Of a stretch of DNA of 64,000 bases, positions 43,207-52,155 are shown piece after piece. The first letter of the stretch is position 1. Each line of letters begins with the position of its first letter. The notes under the pieces are model-generated. The model worked only from the letters and a program-made list of their open reading frames with translations. It had not been told where the DNA came from and did no database searches. This DNA is from Mycolicibacterium cosmeticum (lineage in GTDB: Bacteria; Actinomycetota; Actinomycetes; Mycobacteriales; Mycobacteriaceae), in assembly GCA_016197365.1 (NCBI GenBank), contig JACPVS010000026.1, positions 118,581-182,580 of the forward strand, in the 5' to 3' direction. The translations under genes were made by a program, and so were the position numbers.

Positions 43207-44672
43207 GACGGCGGCGTCCCTTCGGCGGGCAGAAGCGGAGCGTTGGGATCGGGACCAGGGGCGGGACCGGGCGAAGGGCCCGCAGGCAGCAGCATGCCGT
43301 CGAAGGTCGTGGGCCCCGGCGGCCGCGCGCCCGGGTACACCGGAGGCGACGGCATGGCAGGCATGGCACCGTTGGGCAGGAACGCGCTCGGCGGTCCCGG
43401 CGGCACTCCCCACCCCGGCGGCGGCGCGACGTCTCCGTTGAGTCCGGTGAAGGCCGACACCGTGGGCGGCGGCTCCGCCGGTTGCTGCGGTTGATTCGTG
43501 CTACCCGGGATCATCGCGGGGTCGGCGTAGATCAGCTTGTCGGGGCTGGGCGCCTTGGTCAGGTACGGGCTGATCGGGAACGGCACGCCGTTGAAGTTCA
43601 GCAGTCGCAGCGCCGGCCCCATGTACTGCGAGCACAACTTGGCTGTCTCGGGCGCCGTGGTGTTCTCCACTGCGCCGATCATCGAACAGATCACCTGCAC
43701 CGGGTTGCTGAAGTTCGCCAGGGCGAACGACCCCACCGCCGACCCGCTGGACGGGTTGTACATGTTGAACGTGTTGGCGATGGCGTTCGGGGTGACGTGC
43801 AAGATGTTGCGGATTGCGTCTTTCTGCTCGGCCAGTACCTGGGTCACGTTGGCCAGCCGCTGCACCTGTTCGCTGGTCTCCTTGCGGGTACCTGCGACGA
43901 AGCGCTGCACGTCGCCGACGGCCACCGACAGGTTCTTGAGCATCGCGTCGAGGCTCGAATTGCTGTCGTCCACCACGCTGCTGAGGGTGGCCAGCCGGTT
44001 CTCGAACACCACGATCTCGTCGCTGCTGTCCCGCAGGGCGGTGATGAAGGTCTGCAGGCCCTTGATGATGTCGACGATGTTGCCACTGCCGTTGGCGAAC
44101 ACCCGCGCCACACCGGACAGCTGGGCAAGTGTCTCGCGCAGCTTGGCGCCGTTGCCGTCCAGCGCATTGGCGGCACTGTCGACGAACCGGGACACCGACG
44201 TGCCCGAGACCCCACTCTGTGGGCCCAGTTCGGTTGCCAGCCTGTCCAATTGGGTTTTGACCTCATCCCATTCGACGGGTATACCGGTGCGTTCCTTGGG
44301 AATCACCGACCCGTCGGACATCGTGGGCCCACCGCCGCCACGGTAGGCGGGTGTCAGTTGCACGAAGCGCGCGGCGACCAGGTTCGGGGCCACGATGATG
44401 GCCTTGGCGTCCACTGGGACCGAGATGCCGTGGTCCACCCGCAGGGTGAGTTTCGCCTGATCGCCCTGGGGGTCGATGGCATCGATCTTGCCCACCGTGA
44501 CGCCCGCGATGCGTACCTCGTCGCCGGGGTAGATCGCGGTCGCACTCGGGAAGTACGCCGTGATGGTGGTGGGCTTGAACACGAACTGGCGCAAGCCGAA
44601 TACGACGGCGGCGACCAGCAGCACCACCGCGAGCGCGACGGCACCGATCACGAGAGGTTTGCGTGTTTTCAT
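43203..44672 (-). CDS. MCE family protein MceD
   Basis: 489 residues. Short cytoplasmic start, membrane helix (LVIGAVALAVVLLVAAVVFGL), MCE domain (ITAYFPSATAIYPGDEVRIAGVTVGKI), helical region, and a long Pro/Gly-rich tail (about 395-489). Overlaps mceC by 4 bp (ATGA). The tail is typical of actinobacterial MceD/F proteins and may reach the outer layers of the envelope. Confidence 0.92.
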   Translation of the reverse strand: MKTRKPLVIGAVALAVVLLVAAVVFGLRQFVFKPTTITAYFPSATAIYPGDEVRIAGVTVGKIDAIDPQGDQAKLTLRVDHGISVPVDAKAIIVAPNLVAARFVQLTPAYRGGGGPTMSDGSVIPKERTGIPVEWDEVKTQLDRLATELGPQSGVSGTSVSRFVDSAANALDGNGAKLRETLAQLSGVARVFANGSGNIVDIIKGLQTFITALRDSSDEIVVFENRLATLSSVVDDSNSSLDAMLKNLSVAVGDVQRFVAGTRKETSEQVQRLANVTQVLAEQKDAIRNILHVTPNAIANTFNMYNPSSGSAVGSFALANFSNPVQVICSMIGAVENTTAPETAKLCSQYMGPALRLLNFNGVPFPISPYLTKAPSPDKLIYADPAMIPGSTNQPQQPAEPPPTVSAFTGLNGDVAPPPGWGVPPGPPSAFLPNGAMPAMPSPPVYPGARPPGPTTFDGMLLPAGPSPGPAPGPDPNAPLLPAEGTPPS

Positions 44673-45763
44673 CGGGGCGGAAGATCTCCTGGCTGGGGAA
44701 TCCCGTTGACGGGGAACGGGATTTCGGCCCGCGGACCGGCATTGTCCGGCGGCTGCCCGGCATCGACACCGCGCCGGAAACCGAATGCGTAGTCGAGGAA
44801 CGGCTGGAAGAACTGGCCGAACAGCAGGTTGGGGACGTAGGCGCTGTAGTAGAAGCCGTTGGAGACGGCCTCACCCTGGGTGAGTTCGTATTTGGCCAAG
44901 CCGGGCAGTGCCTTGGCGATGTTGTCCCGGTTCTTCTCCAGCACCGCGGACACCGAGTTCAGCCGGTCCAACGTCGGTTTGAGCTGACCTTCGTTGTCGG
45001 CCACCACCCCCGACAGCGTGCGCGACACCTCGGCGGTCTGGGCCAGCAGCGCGACGATCGCCTGGCGGCGGTCGTTGAGCACACCTACCAGATCGTTGGC
45101 GTTGAGGATCAGCGTGTTCACCTGACCGCTGCGCTGCGACAGCACACCGGTGACATCGGCGGCGCTCTTGAGCAGGTCCGCCAGGCCTTCATTACGGCTG
45201 TTGAGCGACTTGGACAACCGGGTCAGTCCGTCGAAGGTCGGGCCGAGTTGCGGCGCAATCTGATCGATGGTCTCCGACAGGGTGTCCAGCGACTGGTTCA
45301 GCGACTGTGTGTCGGTGCCCGCGCTGTTGGAGGTGAGCTCTCCCACCGCATCGGTCAGTGAGTACGGCGAAGAGGTCCGCGATACCGGAATCTGGTCCAT
45401 CGCGTGCATGCGGCCGTTGCCCGCCGGCTCCAAGGCCAGCACCCGCTCGCCCAGCAGGCTGCCGGTGCGGATGTGTGCGGTGGTGTCCGACCCCAGCCCG
45501 TACTTGCCGGCAAGGGTGAACGTCACGAGAGCGTCGCCGTTGTCCAGGGCGACGTCGGAAACCGCACCCACCTTGATGCCGGACAGGGTGACGTCATTGC
45601 CGGTGGACAGCCCACCGGCCTCGGCGAAGCGCGCCTGGTAGCGCACCGAGGTGGCCCATTCGGTCAGCCGCTCGGGCTGCAAACCGATCGCGATCAACAA
45701 CGCGATCAGCACGACGCCGATCACGCCGGACCGGATCAGATGTCCGCCACGGTATTTCAGCAT
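44669..45763 (-). CDS. MCE family protein MceC
   Basis: 364 residues. Membrane helix (LIRSGVIGVVLIALLIAIGL), MCE domain (YQARFAEAGGLSTGNDVTLSGIKVGAVSDV), helical region with a coiled pattern, and a short C-terminal tail without a long Pro-rich extension. Separated from mceB by 34 bp, the largest gap inside the six mce genes. Confidence 0.92.
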   Translation of the reverse strand: MLKYRGGHLIRSGVIGVVLIALLIAIGLQPERLTEWATSVRYQARFAEAGGLSTGNDVTLSGIKVGAVSDVALDNGDALVTFTLAGKYGLGSDTTAHIRTGSLLGERVLALEPAGNGRMHAMDQIPVSRTSSPYSLTDAVGELTSNSAGTDTQSLNQSLDTLSETIDQIAPQLGPTFDGLTRLSKSLNSRNEGLADLLKSAADVTGVLSQRSGQVNTLILNANDLVGVLNDRRQAIVALLAQTAEVSRTLSGVVADNEGQLKPTLDRLNSVSAVLEKNRDNIAKALPGLAKYELTQGEAVSNGFYYSAYVPNLLFGQFFQPFLDYAFGFRRGVDAGQPPDNAGPRAEIPFPVNGIPQPGDLPPR

Positions 45764-45797
45764 CGGGCGGCACCTCGTCCCGCTTCATCCACAGAAC

Positions 45798-46826
45798 TCA
45801 CTCCGTGTCTTTGCATCGTCCCTCTTCCTGCTTGATCCAGGGGAAGACCACGGTGCGGCCCTGCAGATCACTCGCGCGGATTGCCACGCCACAGATGTAG
45901 TACTGGATGAATCCGCCGTAGGAGCCCAGCCGGATCGCCTTGCGGTAGTTCTCCGGCGCCTTCGTCAGCGAGACGTCCAGGCCGGCTTTGTCCTGGTCGA
46001 TATTCGTCGCCAGGCGATTCACCTGCGCGATGGTGTCTTTCAGCGGCTGGCGGGCCTTACCGAGGAAGTCGGCGAGTGACGCCGTGCCGTTGTCGAGGGC
46101 CTCCACCGCCGTGCCGATCGGGTCTCGGTCGTCATTCAGGCCGCTCACCAACTTCTGCAACTTGTCCACGGCGCCGGAGAACCGGTCGCCATCCTTGGAC
46201 AGGGTGCCGAGCACGGTTTGCAGTTCGTCGATGAGGGACTCGACCACCTGACTGTTGTCGGCCAGGGAACTGGAGAACGACGACGTCTTGGACAGCAGCG
46301 ACTCGATGGTGCCACCCTGGCCCTGCATCACCTGGATCAGAGATGCGGTGAGCGCGTTGACATCCTGCGGGTTGAGGCCCTGGATCACCGGCTTGAGGCC
46401 GCCGAGCAGCAGGTCGAGATCCAGTGCGGGCGCGGTGCGATCGACCGGGATCTGCGATCCGGCGGACTGCAGCTTGGTCGAACCCGGGCCGTCCTGCAGT
46501 TCCAGGAAGCGGTCACCGACCAGATTCAGATAGCGCACCGAGGCCTTGGTGCCGGTGGTGAGAGCCACCGTCCGGTCGGCGTCGAAGTCCACCAGCACGG
46601 TGCCGTCGCCTTGCAGCGCAACATCATTGACGGTGCCTACGCGCACGCCCGCGACGCGGACGCTGTCCCCGGCCTTGAGCCGGGACGCATCCTTGAACAC
46701 CGCCGAGTAGTCGTTGGTCGAACCGACCCGAACCTCACCGAAGATGGCGAACAGCATGGCGGAGAGGATCAGCATGATCACCGCGAAGCTGCCGAACTTG
46801 ATGATCGTCTTGGTGGAGCCCGTCAT
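45798..46826 (-). CDS. MCE family protein MceB
   Basis: 342 residues. ATG 46826 overlaps the mceA stop (ATGA); in-frame codons upstream lie in mceA and are not Mce-like. Helix IIKFGSFAVIMLILSAMLFAIF, MCE domain (YSAVFKDASRLKAGDSVRVAGVRVGTVNDV), helical region and a Cys near the end (YYICGVAIRASD). Confidence 0.92.
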   Translation of the reverse strand: MTGSTKTIIKFGSFAVIMLILSAMLFAIFGEVRVGSTNDYSAVFKDASRLKAGDSVRVAGVRVGTVNDVALQGDGTVLVDFDADRTVALTTGTKASVRYLNLVGDRFLELQDGPGSTKLQSAGSQIPVDRTAPALDLDLLLGGLKPVIQGLNPQDVNALTASLIQVMQGQGGTIESLLSKTSSFSSSLADNSQVVESLIDELQTVLGTLSKDGDRFSGAVDKLQKLVSGLNDDRDPIGTAVEALDNGTASLADFLGKARQPLKDTIAQVNRLATNIDQDKAGLDVSLTKAPENYRKAIRLGSYGGFIQYYICGVAIRASDLQGRTVVFPWIKQEEGRCKDTE

Positions 46827-48019
46827 CCGGGTTGTCCGATCTGTGCGGAGTTGCGCGGCGGCCCACCCAGCGGGCCGAACAGCCACTGCTTGAGCGCGTC
46901 CGAGTTGAGCAGGATGCCCTGGTTGCCGTACTGGTCCCGGCGGGCACCGACGTCGGCGATGATCGACGGCGCGCGGAATTCGGTGGGCACGTTGGGCAGC
47001 TGGTATTCCTTGCAGAACGGATGGTCGGCCTTGGCCGCCACCTTCGGCAAGTCGTTGGGGTAGCGGTAACGCTCCTCACCCAGGACGAAGCTGGCCGCGA
47101 TGATGATGCCGGGCACGGGGAACGGCGGGGACTTCGAGAACGGCACCAGACCGCCGATGGAGCAGTAGAGCGCGTCGTGGTATTTGTCCAGCAGTTCGGA
47201 GGTGGGCACCAAGATCTGCGCGAGGTTGGTCAGCGCCTTCCGGTTGCTTCCGAGCACGTCGTCGCCGATGTCGGCCAGCCCGATCGCGCTGAGCAGAAAA
47301 GTGTCCAGGTTGCCCTGTTCGGACACGATGCTGTTCGACAGCTTGGTGGTGTTCTCGATCGTGGTGGTCAGGTCCGGCGCCGCGTCGCCGTAAGCGGTGA
47401 ACACGGGTGGCATCTTCTCGATGGTCTGTTCCAGCTTCGGCAGGCTCGGCTCGATCTTGCCGAGGAACGAGTTGAAGTCGGACAGCGTCTGGCCGAGCTT
47501 CTCCCCGCGGCCGTCGAAGGCCTTGGCGATGGCTCCCAGCGTCTCGTTGAGTTTGGCGGGATCGATCTTGGTCAACACCTGGTTGAGTTGCTGGAAGACG
47601 GTGTTGATTTCCACGGTGACGTGGTCGCCCTGTAACACCGCGCCCTGCTGGATCGGCTTGGACGACGGATCGGCGGGGGCCGCGAGCTGGACGAACTTGG
47701 CGCCGAACACCGTGGAGGACGCTATGTCGACCTGCACGTTGGACGGGATCTTCGTGAGCTGTGCGGGATCCATGGCGAGATGCAGGACGGCGGTGCCGTC
47801 GGCGCGGGATTCGATGGAGTCCACGGTGCCGACCTGCACGCCGCGCATCTTGACCTTGGCGTCGGGATTCATCACCAAACCGGCTCGTGGCGAGACGACG
47901 GTCAGCGGAACGGTCTTGGTGAAACTTCCGCGGAAGAGCCCGACGGCCAGCGCGAAGATCAGCGCAAGGACCACCACGGTGCCCAGGCCGGCCAGAGCGC
48001 GCGCATTGTTGCTTTTCAT
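46823..48019 (-). CDS. MCE family protein MceA
   Basis: 398 residues. Helix GLGTVVVLALIFALAVGLFRGSF, MCE domain (LTVVSPRAGLVMNPDAKVKMRGVQVGTVDSI), long helical region, and a C-terminal domain lacking the Pro-rich tail. First of the six MCE genes, 13 bp after yrbEB. Which numbered mce operon this is cannot be decided without comparison. Confidence 0.92.
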   Translation of the reverse strand: MKSNNARALAGLGTVVVLALIFALAVGLFRGSFTKTVPLTVVSPRAGLVMNPDAKVKMRGVQVGTVDSIESRADGTAVLHLAMDPAQLTKIPSNVQVDIASSTVFGAKFVQLAAPADPSSKPIQQGAVLQGDHVTVEINTVFQQLNQVLTKIDPAKLNETLGAIAKAFDGRGEKLGQTLSDFNSFLGKIEPSLPKLEQTIEKMPPVFTAYGDAAPDLTTTIENTTKLSNSIVSEQGNLDTFLLSAIGLADIGDDVLGSNRKALTNLAQILVPTSELLDKYHDALYCSIGGLVPFSKSPPFPVPGIIIAASFVLGEERYRYPNDLPKVAAKADHPFCKEYQLPNVPTEFRAPSIIADVGARRDQYGNQGILLNSDALKQWLFGPLGGPPRNSAQIGQPG

Positions 48020-48032
48020 GTTCGCCTCTTCC

Positions 48033-48893
48033 CTAACCCGACAGGTTGAAGTTGCCGTTGGAGCCGTAGATGGCCAGTGACACCAGCAGGGTCACCGACA
48101 CCACCACGACGAGGGAGGTGCGCACCGCGTTACCTACCGCGACACCCACACCGGAGGGTCCGCCGGTGGCGAAGAAGCCAAAGTAGGTGTGGATCAACAG
48201 GATCGCCAGGGCCATCAGGATCGCCTGCAGGAAGGACCACAGCAGGTCGATCGGATTGAGGAAGGTGTTGAAGTAGTGCGAGTACAGGCCACCGGACTGC
48301 CCGAACAGCACCGTGGTGGTGAACTGCGAGGCCAGGAAGGACAGGATCACCGCGATCGCGTACAGAGGCGTGATGGCGATCATGCCGGCGACGATCCGGG
48401 TGGACACCAGGTACTCGACCGGCCGGATCGCCATGGCCTCCAGCGCGTCGATCTCCTCGTTGATCCGCATCGCGCCCAGCTGCGCTGTCACACCGGCGCC
48501 GAACGTCGCGGCCAGCCCGATACCCGCGATGACCGGCGCGGCGATCCGGACGTTGATGAAGGCGGACAGGAAGCCGGTCAGCGCCTCGATACCGATGTTG
48601 CCGAGACTGGAGTACCCCTGCACAGCCAGCGTTCCGCCGGTGGCCAGGGTCAGGAATCCGACGATCACCAAGGTGCCGCCGATCATGGCCAGCGTGCCCG
48701 CGCCCATGGAGATCTCGGCGATGAGCCGGATGACCTCCTTGCGGTAGTGCACCGCGGCGTGCGGGATACCCGAGATGGCCCTGCCGTAGAACAGCGTGTG
48801 GTCGCCCAGGCTCGACAGCGTGGCGACCGGCTTCTTGACCGTGCGCACCACCCGTGGATAGGTGGCCGACAGTGCGGCTCTGTTGCCCATCAA
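48033..48893 (-). CDS. YrbE/MlaE-family permease, subunit B
   Basis: 286 residues, five to six helices. Family landmarks: GAGVTAQLGAMRINEEIDALEAMAIRPVEYLVSTRIVAG, the loop that contacts the Mce ATPase. Forms the membrane pore with YrbEA; the shared ATPase (MceG/Mkl) is encoded elsewhere in mycobacteria and is not in this window. One bp separates it from yrbEA. Confidence 0.93.
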   Translation of the reverse strand: MMGNRAALSATYPRVVRTVKKPVATLSSLGDHTLFYGRAISGIPHAAVHYRKEVIRLIAEISMGAGTLAMIGGTLVIVGFLTLATGGTLAVQGYSSLGNIGIEALTGFLSAFINVRIAAPVIAGIGLAATFGAGVTAQLGAMRINEEIDALEAMAIRPVEYLVSTRIVAGMIAITPLYAIAVILSFLASQFTTTVLFGQSGGLYSHYFNTFLNPIDLLWSFLQAILMALAILLIHTYFGFFATGGPSGVGVAVGNAVRTSLVVVVSVTLLVSLAIYGSNGNFNLSG

Positions 48894-48894
48894 C

Positions 48895-49704
48895 TCACCG
48901 GGCCGTCATCTGGATGCCGATGGCGGTGACCACCACATTGACCACGAACAGCGCCATGAAGGCGTACACCACCGTTTCGTTGACGGCGTTGCCGACGGCC
49001 TTGGCGCCACCGCCGGAGATCGTCAGCCCGCGGTAGCAGGCGATCAGACCGGCGATGAGCCCGAACAGACCGGCCTTGACGCAGGAGATGATGACCTCGG
49101 GGACGCCGGTCAGCAGCGTGATACCTGCGGCGAAAGCGCCGGGGTTCACGTCCTGGACGAACACCGAGAAGGTATATCCGCCAAGGATTCCGATGATGAC
49201 GACCAAGCTGTTGAGCAGCAGCGCCACGAGGCCCGATGCCAGCATGCGCGGCGTGACCAGACGCTGGACCGGATTGATACCCAGCACTTCCATGGCGTCG
49301 ATCTCTTCGCGGATGGTGCGGGAGCCGAGATCGGCACACATGGCGGTCGCACCGGCTCCGGCGACGATCAGCACGGTGACCATCGGCCCGACCTGGGTGA
49401 CCGCGCCGAATGCCGCACCGGCGCCCGACAGGTCGGCCGCACCCAGTTCACGGAGCAGGATGTTGAGCGTGAAGCTCACCAGCACGGTGAACGGGATGGC
49501 CACCAACAGGGTGGGGCCCAACGACACTCGCGCGACGAACCACGCCTGCTCCAGGAACTCGCGCCAGAAGAACGGCCGCTGGAACAAGTACTTCACCGCG
49601 TCGGCCGACATCAGGAACAAGCCTCCGATGGCCTGCATCGGTCCCGACGCGCTCTTACCGATGGACACCCCCGCGGTCCACCGTTCCGGGCCCTTAATCG
49701 CCAT
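48895..49704 (-). CDS. YrbE/MlaE-family permease, subunit A
   Basis: 269 residues, five to six helices. Landmarks GAGATAMCADLGSRTIREEIDAMEVLGINPVQRLVTPRML and the NAVNETVVYAFMALFVVN end. Its ATG 49704 lies 11 bp inside the 3' end of the thiolase gene, so the importer is translationally coupled to a catabolic enzyme. Confidence 0.93.
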   Translation of the reverse strand: MAIKGPERWTAGVSIGKSASGPMQAIGGLFLMSADAVKYLFQRPFFWREFLEQAWFVARVSLGPTLLVAIPFTVLVSFTLNILLRELGAADLSGAGAAFGAVTQVGPMVTVLIVAGAGATAMCADLGSRTIREEIDAMEVLGINPVQRLVTPRMLASGLVALLLNSLVVIIGILGGYTFSVFVQDVNPGAFAAGITLLTGVPEVIISCVKAGLFGLIAGLIACYRGLTISGGGAKAVGNAVNETVVYAFMALFVVNVVVTAIGIQMTAR

Positions 49705-50863
49705 TGAAACCCGGTCCTTCCAAGAGAGTCACCGCGGCGACCGCCGTGGGTCCACCGACATTGTGTGCCAACGCAACTCGAGCTCCGTCCACTTGATTGA
49801 CGGCCTCCCCCCGCAATTGCGCGAACAGTTCGACGCACTGTGCCACACCAGTGGCACCCGGCGGGTGCCCTTTGGCTTTTAATCCGCCGCTCGTATTCAC
49901 CGGTAGCGCGCCTCCCACGCTCGTGACTTCGGTCTCGACGAGCTTGTAGCCCTCGAAGCGGTCGGCGAAGCCGAGATCCTCGTAGCTGATCAACTCGATA
50001 CCGGTGAAGAAGTCGTGTACTTCGGCGACGTCGATATCGGCAGGGGTCATGCCTGCCATGCCGAAGGCCTGCTTGGCCGCCCGGACCGTGGCCGGGAACG
50101 TCGTCATATCGCCTTTGTGCTGGTGCATGACCGAATCGAGGCCGAGGCCCACCCCACGAATCCACACCGGCCGGTTGGTGAAGCGGTCCACCACGTCCTC
50201 GGCGGCTATCACCAGTGCGGCGGCTCCATCGCTCTGTGGCGCACAGTCATAGACGTGGAACGGGGTCACCACGGTCGGGGCGTCCAGCGCCTGCTGCAGC
50301 GTGATCTCGAAGCGCAGCCGGGCCTTCGGGTTGTTGACACCGTGGCGGTGGTTCTTCACCGCGATCATCGCGAGGTGTTCACGGGTGGCCGGTGATTCGT
50401 GCAGGTAGCGGCGCACGTGCAGGGCGAAACCGGCCGGCGCCACCAGGCCCAGCGGATAATCCCATGCCTTGTCCCGGGCCATCCCCTCCCACTCCCACAA
50501 CATGTCCCTGCTGGTGGTGTCGCGCAGCTTGTCGGCGCCCATCACCAGTGCCACGTCGAAGGCGCCGGACGCTACCGCATACATCGCGTTGCGCACCGCG
50601 TCGTTACCGGTGGCGCAGGAGTTCTCGATGCGGGTGACGGGCAGGTCGGGCAGACCGAGGGTGTCCGCCAGGATTCCCGCCGGGAAACCGTCGGTGGTGC
50701 CCATCGAGCCGTACCAGGCCGCCTGCAGGTCATGCTTGTCCAGACCCTTGTCGATGCTGCGTACGCAGTCGGCAAAGGCCAGCGGCAGGAGATCCTTGAG
50801 TCCCAGCGCGAAGTGCTCCCCGAAGGGAGTCATTCCGGCGCCGACGATGGCGACGTTTCTCAT
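49694..50863 (-). CDS. Thiolase-family protein (Ltp/SCP2 type)
   Basis: 389 residues. Thiolase fold with nucleophile in NSCATG (Cys83), VHDFF motif and GHPPGATG (catalytic His). Such Ltp-type thiolases work with DUF35 partners as thiolases or retro-aldolases on CoA thioesters, for example in steroid side-chain removal. The gene directly upstream encodes a DUF35-containing protein, fitting such a complex. It overlaps yrbEA by 11 bp. Confidence 0.9.
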   Translation of the reverse strand: MRNVAIVGAGMTPFGEHFALGLKDLLPLAFADCVRSIDKGLDKHDLQAAWYGSMGTTDGFPAGILADTLGLPDLPVTRIENSCATGNDAVRNAMYAVASGAFDVALVMGADKLRDTTSRDMLWEWEGMARDKAWDYPLGLVAPAGFALHVRRYLHESPATREHLAMIAVKNHRHGVNNPKARLRFEITLQQALDAPTVVTPFHVYDCAPQSDGAAALVIAAEDVVDRFTNRPVWIRGVGLGLDSVMHQHKGDMTTFPATVRAAKQAFGMAGMTPADIDVAEVHDFFTGIELISYEDLGFADRFEGYKLVETEVTSVGGALPVNTSGGLKAKGHPPGATGVAQCVELFAQLRGEAVNQVDGARVALAHNVGGPTAVAAVTLLEGPGFNGD

Positions 50864-50900
50864 GACCTCCCTCCCCTGCTCGGGCGGATCTTATCGAATG

Positions 50901-50913
50901 CTTTACGGTAAAG
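50901..50913. promoter_or_regulatory. Dyad CTTTAC-G-GTAAAG before the thiolase
   Basis: Perfect 6-1-6 inverted repeat in the 85-bp gap upstream of the thiolase-yrbE-mce run, the only sizeable gap in that transcript. A TAAGAT -10-like hexamer follows on the reverse strand. It may be an internal promoter with its operator. Confidence 0.4.
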
Positions 50914-50948
50914 TTCACGATTTTTGCCGATCCGGCGCTGCCCGGCAC

Positions 50949-52124
50949 TCATGCCGCCGCCGCATCGGGCACGAAGGCGTAGCCGTAATCCGGAACCCCG
51001 GAGCGCACGGCGACCCGCCGCAACGCCATCCGGCCGCGGTCGCCGATGTCGACGGTGCCGGGCTCGACCCCGGTCACCTTGACCAACGCGCGCACCCCCA
51101 CCCCGTCGAGTTCGACGATCACCAGCGAGTAGGGCGTCCGCAGACCGGGCACCGGTACGTGCACGGTGACCTCGGTGTAGACGGTGCCGGTGCGCGGCAG
51201 CGGCACCAGTTCGTAGTCCATCGCCAGCGACCCGTCCCTGGCGACCCGGAATCGCGGCGGGAAATCCAACTCGTCGCTGCCTGCGAAGGTTCCCGCCTCC
51301 CAGCGCACCTTGGCTTCGAAGGCACGCTCGTAGGCAGCCAGCGAGATCGGGATCTCGATGCCGGGGGTGATCCTGCTGACGGGTACCTCTCGGGCCAAAG
51401 GTTCGCGGCGGTGCGTCACCGCAACGCCGTTGCCGACCGTGATGCCGGACAGGATGGCCTGCTCGACGGCCACCAGCGGTCCGGTTCTGCCCGCCTCGGC
51501 CATCCCGGCCAGGGCGAAAATGCTCGCGCTTGCGCCGACGGTGGGCAGCCCCGGCGGATCCGGCAGACACAGTTCGCCCGCCTGGTCGTGGTCCACTCCG
51601 GCGACCGCCACGGGTGTGTCCAGCCAGGCAGCCTCCAGGGACGCGATCAGGCCACGCTCATGGAGCAGTCGAGGGTCGCCATAGTCCCGGACGCCGCCCG
51701 CCTGGGTACGGGTCCGCACCGGCAGGCTGCGCGCCACCCGTGCGGCGGTGCGTACTTGCAGTCCGCGTTCTGCCGTCACCAGGGCCGCCGCGCCCGCCGG
51801 TTCCAGATCCACGCCGATGATCAGGGTCCGCGGCCGGGCCGAACTGACCGCATCGGCAGTAGCCGGGGCGCCACCGAGTCGCTCGTCGACCTCGAGTTCG
51901 GAATCCAAACCGAGACCGGCTAGCAGCACCGCGGCGTTACTGCTCTCCAGCAGAGGGAAACTGCGGCTCACCAACACCACGCGCTCGACCGCCCCGCCGG
52001 ATTCCAGTGCGGCACGGCCGGCTTCGACGGCGAGGGTGATGGCATCCTCGTCGTCGCCGGGCACCCGGTACTGGGTGTTACCCCAGCACGGCAGGTACGT
52101 ACCGATAGAAGCGACATAGGGCAT
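50949..52124 (-). CDS. HMG-CoA synthase-like domain fused to a DUF35 OB-fold
   Basis: 391 residues. N-terminal half follows archaeal-type HMG-CoA synthase (YVASIGTYLPCWGNTQYRVPGDDEDAITLAVEAGRAAL), but the usual active-site Cys region is replaced by GGAPATADAVSSA, so this half looks inactive. C-terminal half (about 250-385) is a DUF35 OB-fold (YTEVTVHVPVPGLRTPYSLVIVELDGVGVRALVKV) without the Cys4 zinc ribbon. Probably a structural partner of the adjacent thiolase. In archaea thiolase, HMGCS and DUF35 form one complex; here two of the three are fused. Confidence 0.82.
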   Translation of the reverse strand: MPYVASIGTYLPCWGNTQYRVPGDDEDAITLAVEAGRAALESGGAVERVVLVSRSFPLLESSNAAVLLAGLGLDSELEVDERLGGAPATADAVSSARPRTLIIGVDLEPAGAAALVTAERGLQVRTAARVARSLPVRTRTQAGGVRDYGDPRLLHERGLIASLEAAWLDTPVAVAGVDHDQAGELCLPDPPGLPTVGASASIFALAGMAEAGRTGPLVAVEQAILSGITVGNGVAVTHRREPLAREVPVSRITPGIEIPISLAAYERAFEAKVRWEAGTFAGSDELDFPPRFRVARDGSLAMDYELVPLPRTGTVYTEVTVHVPVPGLRTPYSLVIVELDGVGVRALVKVTGVEPGTVDIGDRGRMALRRVAVRSGVPDYGYAFVPDAAAA

Positions 52125-52155
52125 GGGCTGTGTGGTCGACCTCTCAGATAGCCGA

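Noticed and set aside
40261..49704. Assigning this operon as mce4 (cholesterol importer)
   Set aside because: Neighbours differ from the mce4 locus: no hsd4A-fdxD-fadE26/27 order next to yrbE and no Ksh/Hsa genes. Without sequence comparison no number is given.
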